DNA of 64,000 nt from Xanthomonas sp. NCPPB 1128. GTDB lineage: Bacteria > Pseudomonadota > Gammaproteobacteria > Xanthomonadales > Xanthomonadaceae. Position 1 is the first letter of the stretch. Every line of letters starts with the position of its first letter. The translations under genes were made by a program, and so were the position numbers. The stretch is taken from contig NZ_LFME01000012.1 of assembly GCF_001043115.1 (NCBI RefSeq), positions 1 through 64,000 on the forward strand, given 5' to 3'. Shown here in pieces: positions 1-7,260 of the stretch. The notes under the pieces were generated by a model, which was not told where the DNA came from, searched no databases, and saw only the letters and a list, made by a program, of their open reading frames with translations.

Positions 1-840
1 GCCCCAACCACCACCGCCAGCCGAACGGCCCGGCGCGATGCCGACGAACAGGCCCAGCAGCAGTCCGATCACGCCGGTCAGCGCAGCGACGAACAGTGAC
101 AGGCTCAGCAACAGGCCGACGCCGCCGCCGACCACGCCGCTCAGCACGCCGCGCACGGGGCGCGACAGCCGCGCGAACAGCACCTGCGCGACCAGCGCCG
201 CGAACAGGCCGGCGAAGAACCCGAATCCCAGGCCGCCGCCGCGCGAGGCGGAGGCGTGCGCGCTGACCGGCGCCGGCAACGCCTCGCCGTCGATCAGCTT
301 GACCAGCATCACGGTCGCTTCGGAAATCCCGCCGCTGTAGTCGCCGGCGCGGAAGCGCGGCACCAGGTACTCCTGGATGATGCGGTTGGCGGTGGCGTCG
401 GGAATCGCGCCTTCCAGGCCATAGCCGGGCTGGATGCGCACGCGCCGCTCGTCCTTGGCCACCACCAGCAGGACGCCGTCGTCCACGCCCTTGCGGCCGA
501 GCTTCCACTGGTCGAACACGCGCTGGGTGTATTGCTCGATGCTCTCCGGCGCGGTACTGGGCACCACCAGCACCTGCAGCTGGCTGCCCTTGCGCTGCTG
601 CAACTGCACCGCCTGCCGGTCCAGCTCCAGGCGCTGGTTCGGCGTCAGCGTGCCGGTGGTGTCGACCACCGGCGCATCCAGCGGCGGGATCGGCGCCTCG
701 GCCTGCGCCCAGGCCAGCCAAGGCAGCAGCGCCAACAGCAGCACCAGCCAGACGCCGACGAGCCGGCGGCGAGCGGAGCCACGCAACGCCGCCGATGCGG
801 CAGCGCGCTCAGCCACCACGGATGTGGAACGCACGGTCAC
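1..840 (-). CDS. TPM-domain membrane protein (YgcG family), 3' end outside window
   Basis: The reverse strand reads from a GTG at 840 to the window edge with no stop, so the C-terminus is missing. A signal-like hydrophobic stretch ends in AWAQAEA. A TPM domain follows, with the typical start VVDTTGTLTPNQRLELD, then GVLLVVAKDERRVRIQPGYGLEG. After it come hydrophobic segments and a glycine-rich tail (SAGGGGWG), as in the YgcG/BA42482 family. TPM proteins are membrane or periplasmic proteins of poorly defined role, sometimes called phosphatases or photosystem II repair-like. The gene lies just downstream of lemA, a very common pairing, so co-transcription is likely. The start is uncertain: GTGs at 840, 834 and near 822 are all in frame, and the frame runs directly on from the lemA stop codon. 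Confidence 0.8.
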   Translation of the reverse strand, partial: MTVRSTSVVAERAAASAALRGSARRRLVGVWLVLLLALLPWLAWAQAEAPIPPLDAPVVDTTGTLTPNQRLELDRQAVQLQQRKGSQLQVLVVPSTAPESIEQYTQRVFDQWKLGRKGVDDGVLLVVAKDERRVRIQPGYGLEGAIPDATANRIIQEYLVPRFRAGDYSGGISEATVMLVKLIDGEALPAPVSAHASASRGGGLGFGFFAGLFAALVAQVLFARLSRPVRGVLSGVVGGGVGLLLSLSLFVAALTGVIGLLLGLFVGIAPGRSAGGGGWG

Positions 841-858
841 GCCGGCCCGTGGCGGCGC

Positions 859-1491
859 TTAGTGCGCCGGCGCCGGCTGTTGCGGCTGCTGCGGCGCGGA
901 CGCCGGCTGGCCGCCGAAGTTCACCGCCGGCGCTTCGGAAATCTGCGCCTCATTCTCCACCGAGAAGTTGGGCTTCTCCTTGTAGCCGAACAGCTTGGCG
1001 GTGAGCACCTGCGGGAAGGACAGGATGTAGGTGTTGTAGTCCTGCACCGCCTGGATGTAGCGGCCGCGGGCCACGGTGATGCGGTTCTCGGTGCCTTCCA
1101 GCTGCGCCTGCAGGTCGCGGAAGGCCTGGTCGGACTTGAGGTTCGGATAGTTCTCGCTGACCACCAGCAGTCGCGACAGCGCGCTGGACAGCTGGCCCTG
1201 CGCCTGCTGGAACTGCTGCAGCGAGGCGGCGTCGTCGGCGTTGACCTGCACCTGGCCGACGCGGGCACGGGCGTTGGTCACGTCGGTCAGCACCTGCCGC
1301 TCCTGGTCGGCATAGCCCTTGACCGTGTTGACCAGGTTCGGCACCAGATCGGCGCGGCGCTTGTACTGGTTCAGCACTTCCGACCAGCCGGCCTTGACCG
1401 CCTGGTCCTTCTGCTGGATCGCGTTGTAGCCGCAGCCGGACAGCAACACCGCCAGCGCGGCCAGGAACAGGGAGCGGGACAACAGGCGCAT
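859..1491 (-). CDS. lemA: LemA family lipoprotein
   Basis: This 210-residue protein begins with a lipoprotein signal peptide (lipobox LSGC, Cys20), so it should be lipid-anchored in the envelope. The body is the long helical LemA domain with the conserved block YKRRADLVPNLVNTVKGYA at about residues 43-61 and a second helix pair rich in Gln and Ala. A Pro/Gln/Ala tail ends the protein. LemA proteins have no proven biochemical activity and usually sit next to TPM-domain proteins, as here. Length is normal for the family. The ATG at 1491 places the signal peptide correctly. Confidence 0.92.
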   Translation of the reverse strand: MRLLSRSLFLAALAVLLSGCGYNAIQQKDQAVKAGWSEVLNQYKRRADLVPNLVNTVKGYADQERQVLTDVTNARARVGQVQVNADDAASLQQFQQAQGQLSSALSRLLVVSENYPNLKSDQAFRDLQAQLEGTENRITVARGRYIQAVQDYNTYILSFPQVLTAKLFGYKEKPNFSVENEAQISEAPAVNFGGQPASAPQQPQQPAPAH

Positions 1492-1566
1492 GCGATGACT
1501 CCGGCAGGTGAATGCGCGCAGCTTGCCACGCGCCCGGTGAAAACGCAGCCTGCGCCGCTTAGCCGC

Positions 1567-2316
1567 TCACCACTTGCCGGCGCCGGGCACCTGGTGCGCG
1601 GCGGCGCGCCGGCGCATCAGCAGGTTCAGCCATTCCACCAGCACCGAGAACCCCATCGCCGCGTAGATGTAGGGCTTGGGCACGTGCACGTCCAGGCCGT
1701 CCAGGATCAGCACCACGCCGATCATCAGGATGAAGGCCAGCGCCAGCATCTTCACCGTCGGGTTGGCATCGATGAAACGTCCCAGCGGATTGGCCGCCAG
1801 CAGCATCACCGCCACCGCCAGCAGCACCGCGGCGATCATCACCGGGATGTGCTGGGCCATGCCCACCGCGGTGATCACCGAATCCAGCGAGAACACGATG
1901 TCGATCACCGCGATCTGCGCGATCACCATCCAGAGCACGCCCGAGGCCTTGCTGGTGGTGGGGTCTTCATCCTCGCCGCCGGTGATCAGCTCGCGGATCT
2001 CCATGGTGCCCTTCACCAGCAGGAACAGGCCGCCGACGATCAGCACCAGGTCGCGGATCGAGATGCCCATGCCGGCGACGCTGAACAGCTCGCCCTGCAT
2101 GCGCGCCAGGAACGCCAGCGACACCAGCAGCGCGATGCGGGTCAGGCACGCCACCGCGATGCCGAACTTGCGCGCGGCCGGGCGCTGCGCTTCCGGCAGC
2201 TTGCCCACCGCAATCGAGATGAACACCAGGTTGTCGATGCCCAGCACGATCTCCAACGCACTCAGCGTCAACAGCGTCAGCCAGGTGTTGGGGTCGGCGA
2301 GAAACTCGAGGGCCAT
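1567..2316 (-). CDS. TerC family integral membrane protein
   Basis: This 249-residue polytopic inner-membrane protein belongs to the TerC/YgdQ/YoaE group. It carries the family hallmark LEIVLGIDNLVFISI near residues 21-35 and a second acidic intramembrane motif, DIVFSLDSVITAVGM, around residues 138-152. These Asp/Glu residues in membrane helices are thought to handle metal ions; relatives take part in tellurite resistance or manganese export. About seven hydrophobic segments are visible. It has no CBS domains, so it is the short form. No yybP-ykoY manganese riboswitch could be recognised in the short 39-base gap upstream, and dgkA lies behind it on the same strand. Confidence 0.88.
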   Translation of the reverse strand: MALEFLADPNTWLTLLTLSALEIVLGIDNLVFISIAVGKLPEAQRPAARKFGIAVACLTRIALLVSLAFLARMQGELFSVAGMGISIRDLVLIVGGLFLLVKGTMEIRELITGGEDEDPTTSKASGVLWMVIAQIAVIDIVFSLDSVITAVGMAQHIPVMIAAVLLAVAVMLLAANPLGRFIDANPTVKMLALAFILMIGVVLILDGLDVHVPKPYIYAAMGFSVLVEWLNLLMRRRAAAHQVPGAGKW

Positions 2317-2355
2317 GACGTCGGGTCCTTTAACGGAAGAAGAAACGGGCGGCGA

Positions 2356-2736
2356 TCACAGCAGGCGCGGCAGCAGGATCAGGCCCCAGCACAGCACCAC
2401 GTTGGCCAGCATCACGAACACGGCGGCCGAGCCCATGTCCTTGGCGCGGCCGGCCAGCTCGTGGTGCTCGGGGCCGTAGCGCTCGATCACCGCTTCGATC
2501 GCCGAATTGAGCAGTTCCACCGCCAGCACCAGCAGCAGCGAGCCGATCATCAGCACCTGCTGCACCGGCCCATGCCCCAGCCACACCGCCAGCGGCGCCA
2601 GGATCAGGAACAGGCACACCTCCAGGCGGAACGAGGACTCGTGCAGCCAGGCCGCGCGCAGCCCCTGCCACGACCAGCGTGCCGCCATCAGCATGCGGCG
2701 CGGCCCGCGCGGCAGATGTCCGAACTGATCGGCCAC
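2356..2736 (-). CDS. dgkA: diacylglycerol kinase
   Basis: This 126-residue membrane kinase has the prokaryotic DgkA layout: an N-terminal amphipathic stretch, then three transmembrane helices. The catalytic signature ELLNSAIEAVIERYG (about residues 71-85) is followed by AGRAKDMGSAAVF, both conserved in the family. It phosphorylates diacylglycerol to phosphatidic acid and so recycles diacylglycerol released during membrane-derived glucan or lipopolysaccharide modification. Length is close to the E. coli enzyme (about 120 residues). Gene order with the TerC gene is head-to-tail on the reverse strand, 39 bases apart. Confidence 0.95.
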   Translation of the reverse strand: MADQFGHLPRGPRRMLMAARWSWQGLRAAWLHESSFRLEVCLFLILAPLAVWLGHGPVQQVLMIGSLLLVLAVELLNSAIEAVIERYGPEHHELAGRAKDMGSAAVFVMLANVVLCWGLILLPRLL

Positions 2737-2926
2737 GGCTCAGCCCCGTCCCAGGCAACAGGGACGCGACGACGACGGCCGGAAGGAATCGGTCATGGGC
2801 AAGAGCGCAGCGGGATAGGCCGCAATTTTGCCACAAGCCCCGCGGCGGCGCCGGCATCGCCGCGGATTTGCCTGACATGCCGCGCCTGCGGCACCATCGC
2901 CGATCCCCTTGCTTCGAGGAGGCGTC

Positions 2927-3643
2927 ATGTCCCGTTCGCCACTGCGCGCACCGCTGCTCGCCCTGAGTCTGTTCAGTCTGTCCCTGCTGGGCCTGTCGCC
3001 GGCACTGGCGCTCACCCCACCCCCGCCGCCCAACGTGCCCGCGCAGGTCTCCAATGCCGCCTGGGAAGAAGACATGGCGCGCTTCGCCAAGGACGATGCC
3101 GCGCATCCGGTCAAACCCGGCGGCGTGCTGTTCGTCGGCAGTTCCTCGATCCGCTTCTGGACCTCGCTGGCCACCGATTTGCCCGGTGTGCCGACGCTCA
3201 ACCGCGGCTTCGGTGGCTCGGAGATCCGCGACAGCACCTGGTACGCCGACCGCATCGTGGTGCCGTACAAGCCGCGCCTGATCGTGTTCTACGCCGGCGA
3301 CAACGATCTCAACAGCGGTCGCAGCCCGCAGCAGGTGCGCGACGACTTCGTGGCCTTCGTGACCCGCGTGCACCGCGACCTGCCCAAGACCCGCATCGTC
3401 TATCTGTCGATCAAGCCCAGCCCCTCGCGCGCGGCGCTGATGCCGAAGATGGCCGAGGCCAATGCGCTGATTCGCAAGGCCGCGGCCGGCCTCAAGCAGG
3501 TCCAGTTCGTCGACGTGTACACGCCGATGCTGGGCGCCGACGGACAGCCGCGCGCCGAGCTGTTCGGCCCGGACAAGCTGCACATGAACGCGGCCGGCTA
3601 CGCGCTGTGGCGCGACACCCTGCGCCCGTACCTGCAGGACTGA
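2927..3643 (+). CDS. secreted SGNH/GDSL-type hydrolase
   Basis: The protein has 238 residues with a clear signal peptide (residues 1 to about 29, ending SPALALT). The SGNH blocks are present: GSSSIRFW at 71-78 (nucleophile probably Ser73), a Gly block around RGFGGSEIRD, GDND as block III, and DKLHMNAAGY at about 216-225 carrying the Asp and His. These features indicate a periplasmic or secreted esterase/lipase of the GDSL superfamily; the substrate cannot be told from sequence. The ATG at 2927 is preferred over a TTG at 2909 because GAGGAGG lies just upstream and the signal peptide then begins properly. It converges on the histidine kinase gene. Confidence 0.87.
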   Translation: MSRSPLRAPLLALSLFSLSLLGLSPALALTPPPPPNVPAQVSNAAWEEDMARFAKDDAAHPVKPGGVLFVGSSSIRFWTSLATDLPGVPTLNRGFGGSEIRDSTWYADRIVVPYKPRLIVFYAGDNDLNSGRSPQQVRDDFVAFVTRVHRDLPKTRIVYLSIKPSPSRAALMPKMAEANALIRKAAAGLKQVQFVDVYTPMLGADGQPRAELFGPDKLHMNAAGYALWRDTLRPYLQD

Positions 3644-3652
3644 GACGCCAGA

Positions 3653-3676
3653 CGCCCGCGCTACAGCGCGCGGGCG
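3653..3676. terminator. hairpin between convergent genes
   Basis: CGCCCGCGC (3653-3661) pairs perfectly with GCGCGGGCG (3668-3676) over a 6-base loop. It sits between the ends of the GDSL gene and the kinase gene. There is no clear T-run on either strand, so it may only slow or process convergent transcripts. Confidence 0.4.
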
Positions 3677-3677
3677 C

Positions 3678-4958
3678 TCAGGGAGACGACGGGAACCGCA
3701 CCGTCGCGAGGATGCCGCCGCCCTCGGCGCTTTCCAGCGCGACCTGCCAGCCGAAGCGCTCGCACAGCCGGCGCACGATCGACAGGCCCAGCCCCGTCCC
3801 TTGCGGGCGCTCCGGCTCGGCGCGGAAGAACGGCTCGAAGGCGTGTCGCAAGGCCTCTTCGGACATGCCGATGCCGGTATCGCGGATGCGGATGCGGTCG
3901 GCCTCGACCTCGACCTCGACGCGCCCGGTATCGGTGTAGCTGCAGGCATTGCGCAACAGGTTGCTGACCACCACGTGCAGCACCCGCGGCGGCGCGTGCA
4001 ACGTCGCCGAGCCCAGCACGCGCACGCTCAGGGTCACCGGCTTGTCCGCCAGCAGCTCGCGCGCGTTCTCGGCCTCGTACTCGACCACGTCGGCGATGTC
4101 GAAGGTCTCGCTCTGCGGCACCACGTCCGCCTCGCGCGCCAGAATCAGGAAGGCATCGATCACCGCCTCCATGTCGCGGCCGGCGCGCTGGATGCGCTGC
4201 AGGCTGCGCTGCAGGCGCGGCGGCAGTTCCTGCTCGGTCATTGCGATATCGGTGGCGACCCGGATCACGGTCAGCGGTGTACGCAGTTCGTGGCTGGCAT
4301 CGCGGGTGAAGTTGCGCTCGCGGGCGACATGATCGGTGACGCGCTGGGCCAGCGCATGCAGGGCGGCCGCCAATTGCCGCGCCTCGCCCTGCACGTCGGC
4401 CGGCAGGTTTTCCGGCGCCAGTTCGGCGGCGACCGGATGCCGCGGATCCCAGCGCGAGACGCGCCGCGCCAACCAGTTCATCGGCGACAGCAAGCGTCGC
4501 GACACCCGCCAGGTCAGCCAGGCCACCACCAGCAGCGCGATCAGGGTGAGCAGCGTCGGCACCACGCCGAACCAGAACGCCAGCCGCTGCGCCGGCGCGC
4601 GCAGGAACACCAGGTACAGGCGGCCGGCGGGGTTCTCGTCGACCAGCACCATCTCGCCGCCGGGCCGGTCCTCGTGCAGACCGGGCGCCAGCCCGCGCAG
4701 GTCGACGGGCAGCGCCGCATCGGATTGCCCCGCCGGCACCAGATAGCCGCGCAAGCTGTGGGTATTGGGTGGCGATTGCTGCGGCTGTTGCGCATGCAGG
4801 CGCCAGTAGTAGCGCGCCTCCTGCTGCAGGATCGAGCCGACCAGCGAGTGCTGCACGATCGCCACAACCAGATAACTGGCAAGCGTGACCACGCAGCCCG
4901 CAAACACGATGCGGGCGATCAGGGCGAGGCGAAGTTTGCGCGGCAACCCGTGCGGCAT
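3678..4958 (-). CDS. sensor histidine kinase (two-component system)
   Basis: This 426-residue inner-membrane kinase has two transmembrane helices (about 13-38 and 129-150) flanking a periplasmic sensor of about 90 residues. A HAMP-like linker follows, then the dimerisation and phosphoacceptor helix with SHELRTPLT (His223). The ATPase domain shows the N box around SNLLRNACSY (333-341), the G1 box DTGIG (360-364) and the G2 box GTGLGLS (387-393). All residues needed for autophosphorylation are present. It lies 108 bases downstream of a matching response regulator on the same strand and should phosphorylate it. The signal is unknown; the sensor region shows no PAS or Cache signature that I recognise. 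Confidence 0.92.
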   Translation of the reverse strand: MPHGLPRKLRLALIARIVFAGCVVTLASYLVVAIVQHSLVGSILQQEARYYWRLHAQQPQQSPPNTHSLRGYLVPAGQSDAALPVDLRGLAPGLHEDRPGGEMVLVDENPAGRLYLVFLRAPAQRLAFWFGVVPTLLTLIALLVVAWLTWRVSRRLLSPMNWLARRVSRWDPRHPVAAELAPENLPADVQGEARQLAAALHALAQRVTDHVARERNFTRDASHELRTPLTVIRVATDIAMTEQELPPRLQRSLQRIQRAGRDMEAVIDAFLILAREADVVPQSETFDIADVVEYEAENARELLADKPVTLSVRVLGSATLHAPPRVLHVVVSNLLRNACSYTDTGRVEVEVEADRIRIRDTGIGMSEEALRHAFEPFFRAEPERPQGTGLGLSIVRRLCERFGWQVALESAEGGGILATVRFPSSP

Positions 4959-5066
4959 ACGGCATCCGTGATCGTTGCCGCGATTATAGGAAGGCCGATC
5001 GTGAGCCTTTCGTGCAAACGGCCCCGATCGCCGGGGCCGCTGCGGGGTCCACGATCGGGCGCCGCC

Positions 5067-5780
5067 TCAGCTCATCGGCTGGGCGATGTCGGCGATGCGG
5101 TAACCGGCGCTCTGCACGGTGTGCAGCAGCGGGCGGTCGAACGGCTTGTCGATGATCTTGCGCAGGTTGTACAGATGGCTGCGCAGGGTGTCCGAGTCCG
5201 GCAGGCCGTTGCCCCAGATCTCGCGCTCGATCTCCTGGCGGGTGACCACGCGCGGCGATTCGCGCATCAGGATGGTCAGCAGGCGCAGGCCAATCGGCGA
5301 CAGCTGCAGCTCGGTGCCGGCGCGGGTAGCACGCATGCTCACCGGGTCCAGCACCAGGTCGGCCACCTTCAGCACTTCCGAGCCGACCTGGCGGCGCTCG
5401 CGGCGGATCAGCGCGCGCAGACGGGCTTCCAGTTCCTGGATCGCGAACGGCTTGGTCAGGTAGTCGTCGGCGCCGAAGCCCAGGCCGGTGAGCTTGTCGT
5501 CGAGCGTGTCGCGCGCGGTCAGCATCAGCACCGGGGTGGACTTGCGCGCGTCGTTGCGCAGGCGGCGGCACACTTCGATGCCGTCCAGACGCGGCAGCAT
5601 CAGGTCCAGCACCACCACGTCATAGCTGTTCTCCGCCGCCAGGCGGTAGCCGTCCAGGCCGTCGCAGGCGTAATCCACTTCGAACCCGCGGCCCTCCAGA
5701 TACTCACCGATCATCTCGGAAATATTGCGGTTGTCCTCCACGACCAGCACGAGCCCGGATGTTTCCTTGGTCTGACGCAT
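5067..5780 (-). CDS. OmpR/PhoB-type response regulator
   Basis: This 237-residue protein has a receiver domain (about residues 10-125) with the acidic pair E15/D16, the phosphoacceptor Asp59 in VVLDLMLP and Lys110 in LTKPF. A winged-helix DNA-binding domain of the OmpR type follows, ending with the recognition-helix region SDTLRSHLYNLRKIIDKP and the wing HTVQSAGYRIAD. It is the first gene of a two-gene unit with the sensor kinase downstream. The genes under its control cannot be read from this window. Several Xanthomonas pairs of this type are linked to virulence or stress, but I cannot assign this one to a named system. Confidence 0.93.
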   Translation of the reverse strand: MRQTKETSGLVLVVEDNRNISEMIGEYLEGRGFEVDYACDGLDGYRLAAENSYDVVVLDLMLPRLDGIEVCRRLRNDARKSTPVLMLTARDTLDDKLTGLGFGADDYLTKPFAIQELEARLRALIRRERRQVGSEVLKVADLVLDPVSMRATRAGTELQLSPIGLRLLTILMRESPRVVTRQEIEREIWGNGLPDSDTLRSHLYNLRKIIDKPFDRPLLHTVQSAGYRIADIAQPMS

Positions 5781-5872
5781 AACGCTTCCTCAGTCTTCAG
5801 CTTTGTGAAACATGCCGGATGTGCAGTGGTGGCGGCGTGAAGGTCGCTTCATCTGCCTGAGCGAAGAAAAAA

Positions 5873-6532
5873 CTACTGCTCGATCAATGGCTTGAGCTGC
5901 GGCCACACGTTGTCCAGCACCTTGGGCTGGGCTGCGGCGGTGGGATGCAGGCCATCGCCTTGCATCAGCGACGGGTTCAGCGCCACGCCTTCCAGCAGGA
6001 ACGGCAGCAAGCCGGTCCGGTACTGCTTGGCCAGGTCCGCATAGACCGCGCGCAGGCGCTGCCGGTACCCCGGCCCATAGTTCGGCGGGACGTCGATGCC
6101 CAGCAACAGCACCTTCGCGCCGGCGTCACGGCTGCGCACGATCATCTTCTCCAGATTTCCGCGCAGTTCGGCCGGACTCAGCCCGCGCAACGCGTCGTTG
6201 CCGCCCAGTTCGATCACCACCACGGACGGCTTGTGCTTCTGCAGCAGCGCCGGCAGGCGGGTCAGCGCGCCGGAGGAGGTCTCGCCGCTGATGCTGGCAT
6301 TGACCACCGCCGGTGGCGTCCGCATCTGTTGCTGCAGGCGCTTGTCCAGCAAGGCCACCCAGCCGGATTGCAGCGGAATGTTGTGCGCCGCGCTGAGGCT
6401 GTCGCCGAGCACCAGCACCGGCCCCGTCGCACCTTTGGCACAGGCGATGGCGGGCAGCAGCACCCACCATGCCAGCAACAGCCAGGCGCGGCGCGTCCAG
6501 GCCCGCTTGCTTCTCGTCTCGTCGCCACGCAT
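5873..6532 (-). CDS. tesA: acyl-CoA thioesterase I / lysophospholipase L1 / arylesterase (TesA)
   Basis: This periplasmic SGNH hydrolase of 219 residues has a signal sequence (about residues 1-32, ending AIACAKG). Active-site blocks are GDSLS (nucleophile Ser45), SISGETSSG, GGNDALRG, and DGLHPTAAAQ with the Asp-His pair near the C-terminus. This matches TesA, which hydrolyses acyl-CoA, lysophospholipids and aryl esters. The gene is divergent from an ABC transporter gene of the YbbA type, the arrangement also found in E. coli (tesA opposite ybbA-ybbP), which supports the assignment. Confidence 0.93.
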   Translation of the reverse strand: MRGDETRSKRAWTRRAWLLLAWWVLLPAIACAKGATGPVLVLGDSLSAAHNIPLQSGWVALLDKRLQQQMRTPPAVVNASISGETSSGALTRLPALLQKHKPSVVVIELGGNDALRGLSPAELRGNLEKMIVRSRDAGAKVLLLGIDVPPNYGPGYRQRLRAVYADLAKQYRTGLLPFLLEGVALNPSLMQGDGLHPTAAAQPKVLDNVWPQLKPLIEQ

Positions 6533-7260
6533 CCGGAGATTTCCTCATCGACAGTCAGGCCCCCACGCTTCGCGCCGCTATCGCCATCGACGTGCGCGAT
6601 GTCGGCAAATCCGTCAGCGGACCGGAGGGTACGGTCCACATTCTCGACAAGGTGGGATTGACCATCGGTGAAGGCGACAGCGTCGCCATCGTCGGGGCCT
6701 CAGGATCCGGCAAGACCACCCTGCTCGGCTTGCTGGCCGGTCTCGACCTGCCCACGCGCGGCAAGATCGTGCTGGCCGGGCAGTCGCTCAATGCGCTGGA
6801 CGAGGAAGCGCGCGCCGCGCTGCGCGCGCGCGAGGTCGGCTTCGTGTTCCAGAGCTTCCACCTGTTGCCGTCGCTGACCGCAGCGGAAAACATCGCACTG
6901 CCGCTGGAACTGGCCGGGCGCGAGGATCCGGCGCGGGTACGCGAGGTGCTGGAGGCGGTCGGGCTGAGCGCGCGGGCGCGGCACTACCCGCGGCAACTGT
7001 CCGGCGGCGAGCAGCAGCGCGTGGCGCTGGCACGCGCGTTCGTGGCGCGGCCGCGGATCCTGTTCGCCGACGAGCCCACCGGCAGCCTCGACCAGGCCAC
7101 CGGGCAACAGATCAGCGATCTGTTGTTCGCGCTCAACGCAGGCAGCGACACCACCCTGGTGCTGGTCACCCACGACATGCGCCTGGCGCAGCGCTGCGAA
7201 CACCGCTACCGGCTCGACGGCGGCCGCCTGCGCGCCGCCGACGCGGCGGACGCCGCATGA
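6469..7260 (+). CDS. ABC transporter ATP-binding protein, YbbA/LolD type
   Basis: This ATPase has the Walker A motif GASGSGKTT, Q-loop FVFQSFHLLPS, signature LSGGEQQRVALARAF, Walker B ILFADEPTGSLD and switch His in LVTHD. It is the ATP-binding partner of the FtsX-type permease that follows with a 4-base overlap (ATGA at 7257). Related YbbA-YbbP complexes act as MacB-like mechanotransmitters or lipid/lipoprotein handlers, with no export role proven. The start is awkward. The ATG at 6469 makes the gene overlap divergent tesA by 64 bases; the next in-frame start is a GTG at 6592, giving about 222 residues, close to E. coli YbbA (228). No ATG, GTG or TTG lies where the alignment would place it. 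Confidence 0.9.
   Translation: MPATARRGASRPACFSSRRHASGDFLIDSQAPTLRAAIAIDVRDVGKSVSGPEGTVHILDKVGLTIGEGDSVAIVGASGSGKTTLLGLLAGLDLPTRGKIVLAGQSLNALDEEARAALRAREVGFVFQSFHLLPSLTAAENIALPLELAGREDPARVREVLEAVGLSARARHYPRQLSGGEQQRVALARAFVARPRILFADEPTGSLDQATGQQISDLLFALNAGSDTTLVLVTHDMRLAQRCEHRYRLDGGRLRAADAADAA

Noticed and set aside
256-3939. Forward open frame of 1227 codons antisense to lemA, TerC, dgkA and running through the GDSL gene
   Set aside because: It opposes well-recognised genes, is His/Arg/Gln-rich low-complexity protein, and is the usual open shadow frame of very GC-rich DNA.
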